A DNA stretch of 64,000 nucleotides from Massilia sp. MS-15. GTDB taxonomy: Bacteria; Pseudomonadota; Gammaproteobacteria; Burkholderiales; Burkholderiaceae_D. The stretch covers positions 62,001 to 126,000 of the forward strand of contig NZ_JAIWIA010000001.1 in assembly GCF_020176695.1 (NCBI RefSeq). The letters run 5' to 3'. The notes beneath the pieces were generated by a model, which was not told where the DNA came from, made no database searches, and saw only the letters and a list, made by a program, of their open reading frames with translations. A program made the position numbers and the translations under genes. Of the stretch, positions 62,606 to 64,000 are shown in pieces. Positions within the stretch are counted from its first letter, which is position 1; every line of letters begins with the position of its first letter.

Positions 62606-63087
62606 TTGTTCTGTTCCTTCAGTTCCGCGATCAGGGCGTCGATCTTCTCGTCGCTCATGAACGAGCACATGCGGTGGTTATTCACCAGCATCACCGGTGC
62701 GTCGCCACAGGCGCCCATGCACTCGCCTTCCATCAGCGTGAACTGGCCGTCGGCGGTGGTCTCGCGGTAGTCGATGCCGAGCGCGTCCTTGATGCGCTGG
62801 CCGGCGCGCTCGCCGCCCGACAGGGCGCAAGGCAGGTTGGTGCAGACCGTGATCTTGGCCTTGCCCACCGGCTTCAGGTTGTACATGTTGTAGAAGGTCG
62901 CGACTTCCTGCACAGCGATGGCCGGCATGCCGATGTAGTCGGCGATCTCCTGCATGGTTTCCGGCGACAGCCAGCCCAGTTCGACCTGGGCGTGGGCCAG
63001 CGAAGCCATCACGGCGGACTGGCGTTGATCGGCTGGGTACTTGGCCAGCTCGCGATCGATCTTTTTATAGCAATCCTGCGATAACAT
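62602..63087 (-). CDS. nuoE: NADH-quinone oxidoreductase subunit E
   Basis: Thioredoxin-like [2Fe-2S] subunit of 161 residues. The four cluster Cys are in [10 protein letters not shown] and [10 protein letters not shown], and the N-terminal helices carry [16 protein letters not shown] [16 protein letters not shown]. It partners NuoF in the NADH dehydrogenase module. It starts 14 bases after the nuoD stop. Confidence 0.95.
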   Translation of the reverse strand: MLSQDCYKKIDRELAKYPADQRQSAVMASLAHAQVELGWLSPETMQEIADYIGMPAIAVQEVATFYNMYNLKPVGKAKITVCTNLPCALSGGERAGQRIKDALGIDYRETTADGQFTLMEGECMGACGDAPVMLVNNHRMCSFMSDEKIDALIAELKEQNK

Positions 63088-63101
63088 TTTGGTTGTCCTT
63101 C

Positions 63102-64000
63102 TTACCTATCGATACTGCCGAACACGATGTCCTGGGTGCCGATGATGGCCACTGCGTCGGCAATCATGTGGCCGCGCGACATTTCGTCGAGGCTCTGCAG
63201 GTGGACGTAGTCCGGGGTGCGGATCTTCAGGCGGTAGGGCTTGTTGGCGCCGTCCGACACGATGTAGATGCCGAACTCGCCCTTCGGGTGCTCGACCGCC
63301 GCATAAGCCTCGCCTTCAGGCACGTGGAAGCCTTCGGTGAACAGCTTGAAGTGGTGGATCAGCGATTCCATGTTGGACTTCATGTCCATGCGGTTCGGCG
63401 GCACGATCTTGTGGTTGTCGATCATGACCGGACCCGCGTTCACGCGCAGCCAGGCGATGCACTGCTTGATGATGCGGTTCGACTGGCGCATTTCTTCGAT
63501 ACGCACCAGATAGCGGTCATAGGAGTCGCCGTTGGTGCCGACCGGGATATCGAACTCGACCTTGTCATAGGCCGCGTAGGGCTGCATCTTGCGCAGGTCC
63601 CATTCCACGCCCGAGCCGCGCAGCATGGCGCCGGTGAAGCCCATCGCTTTCGCGTCTTCCGGCGAGACCACGCCGATGCCGACGGTACGCTGCTTCCAGA
63701 TACGGTTGTCGGTCAGCAGGGTTTCGTATTCGTCCACGTAGCCATCGAAACGTTTCGTGAACGCGTCCAGGAAATCCAGCACCGAGCCCTGGCGGTCGCG
63801 GTTCAGCTCGTCGATCGCCTTCTTCGAGCGGATCGGCGATTCCTTGTGCTGCGGCATGCGGTCCGGCAGGTCGCGGTACACGCCGCCCGGGCGGTAGTAG
63901 GCCGCGTGCATGCGCGCGCCCGACACGGCTTCGTACACGTCGAACAGGTCTTCGCGGTCACGGAAGGCGTACAGGAATGGGCCCATGGCGCCGATGTCGA
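63102..64000 (-). CDS. nuoD: NADH-quinone oxidoreductase subunit D, cut by window edge
   Basis: The C-terminal 298 codons or so of the 49-kDa-like subunit of complex I are present; the N-terminus lies beyond the window. [35 protein letters not shown] and [19 protein letters not shown] are conserved parts of the quinone-site and hydrogenase-like fold. An acidic and basic stretch after [11 protein letters not shown] resembles the insertion common in betaproteobacterial NuoD. No start codon is visible. Confidence 0.95.
   Translation of the reverse strand, partial: DIGAMGPFLYAFRDREDLFDVYEAVSGARMHAAYYRPGGVYRDLPDRMPQHKESPIRSKKAIDELNRDRQGSVLDFLDAFTKRFDGYVDEYETLLTDNRIWKQRTVGIGVVSPEDAKAMGFTGAMLRGSGVEWDLRKMQPYAAYDKVEFDIPVGTNGDSYDRYLVRIEEMRQSNRIIKQCIAWLRVNAGPVMIDNHKIVPPNRMDMKSNMESLIHHFKLFTEGFHVPEGEAYAAVEHPKGEFGIYIVSDGANKPYRLKIRTPDYVHLQSLDEMSRGHMIADAVAIIGTQDIVFGSIDR

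Overview
This 64 kb window is a GC-rich chromosomal segment from a betaproteobacterium, most probably an Oxalobacteraceae member of the Massilia type. That placement is an inference from several things: the base composition, the nuoD-to-nuoN order followed by a DUF2818 gene, the ompR/envZ pair, and the overall protein style. There is no sign of prophage, insertion sequence, CRISPR array, rRNA or tRNA. Genes are tightly packed and many start/stop pairs overlap by 1-4 bases.

Layout. 1-5.7 kb: the start of a divergent secreted protein, ompR-envZ, a convergent NAD-dependent epimerase with an overlapping GbsR/MarR-type regulator, a divergent threonine/serine dehydratase and a DUF4124-like exported protein. 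5.7-14.5 kb: a membrane GGDEF-EAL protein, a PhzF-family isomerase, the decayed remains of an sdpR-sdpI (ArsR regulator / SdpI membrane protein) pair, a LysR regulator divergent from an MFS exporter, a glutathione S-transferase and a DUF535 (VirK/YbjX) protein. 14.5-18.1 kb: a TPP riboswitch in front of a TonB-dependent receptor, convergent with a PnuC-family transporter and a NadR-like kinase, which together look like vitamin (probably thiamine) uptake and trapping. 18.3-33.5 kb: an S46 dipeptidyl peptidase, a complete four-gene RND efflux operon of mdtA-mdtB-mdtC-outer membrane factor type, signal peptide peptidase SppA and a sodium:solute symporter.

33.5-50.8 kb is mixed housekeeping and accessory content. 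It holds a small exported protein, a NYN / OST-HTH RNA-processing-like protein with RGG-like repeats, DUF1810 and DUF3820 proteins, an alpha/beta hydrolase, an M16 zinc peptidase, ribA, and a two-gene module of an exported serine protease with an FHA membrane protein. It continues with an FMN reductase / VOC / potassium channel operon, an MFS transporter, ispD-ispF for isoprenoid synthesis, a secreted HExxH protein and a NUDIX hydrolase. 50.8-64 kb is the respiratory complex I operon from DUF2818 and nuoN back to a nuoD cut by the window edge, all on the minus strand.

The non-coding signals are the most unusual part: a short palindromic element with compensatory arm changes present twice, plus a half copy; a TPP riboswitch whose P3 arms recur exactly in the downstream hairpin; small tandem repeats in two intergenic regions; and the frameshifted sdpR/sdpI remnant.
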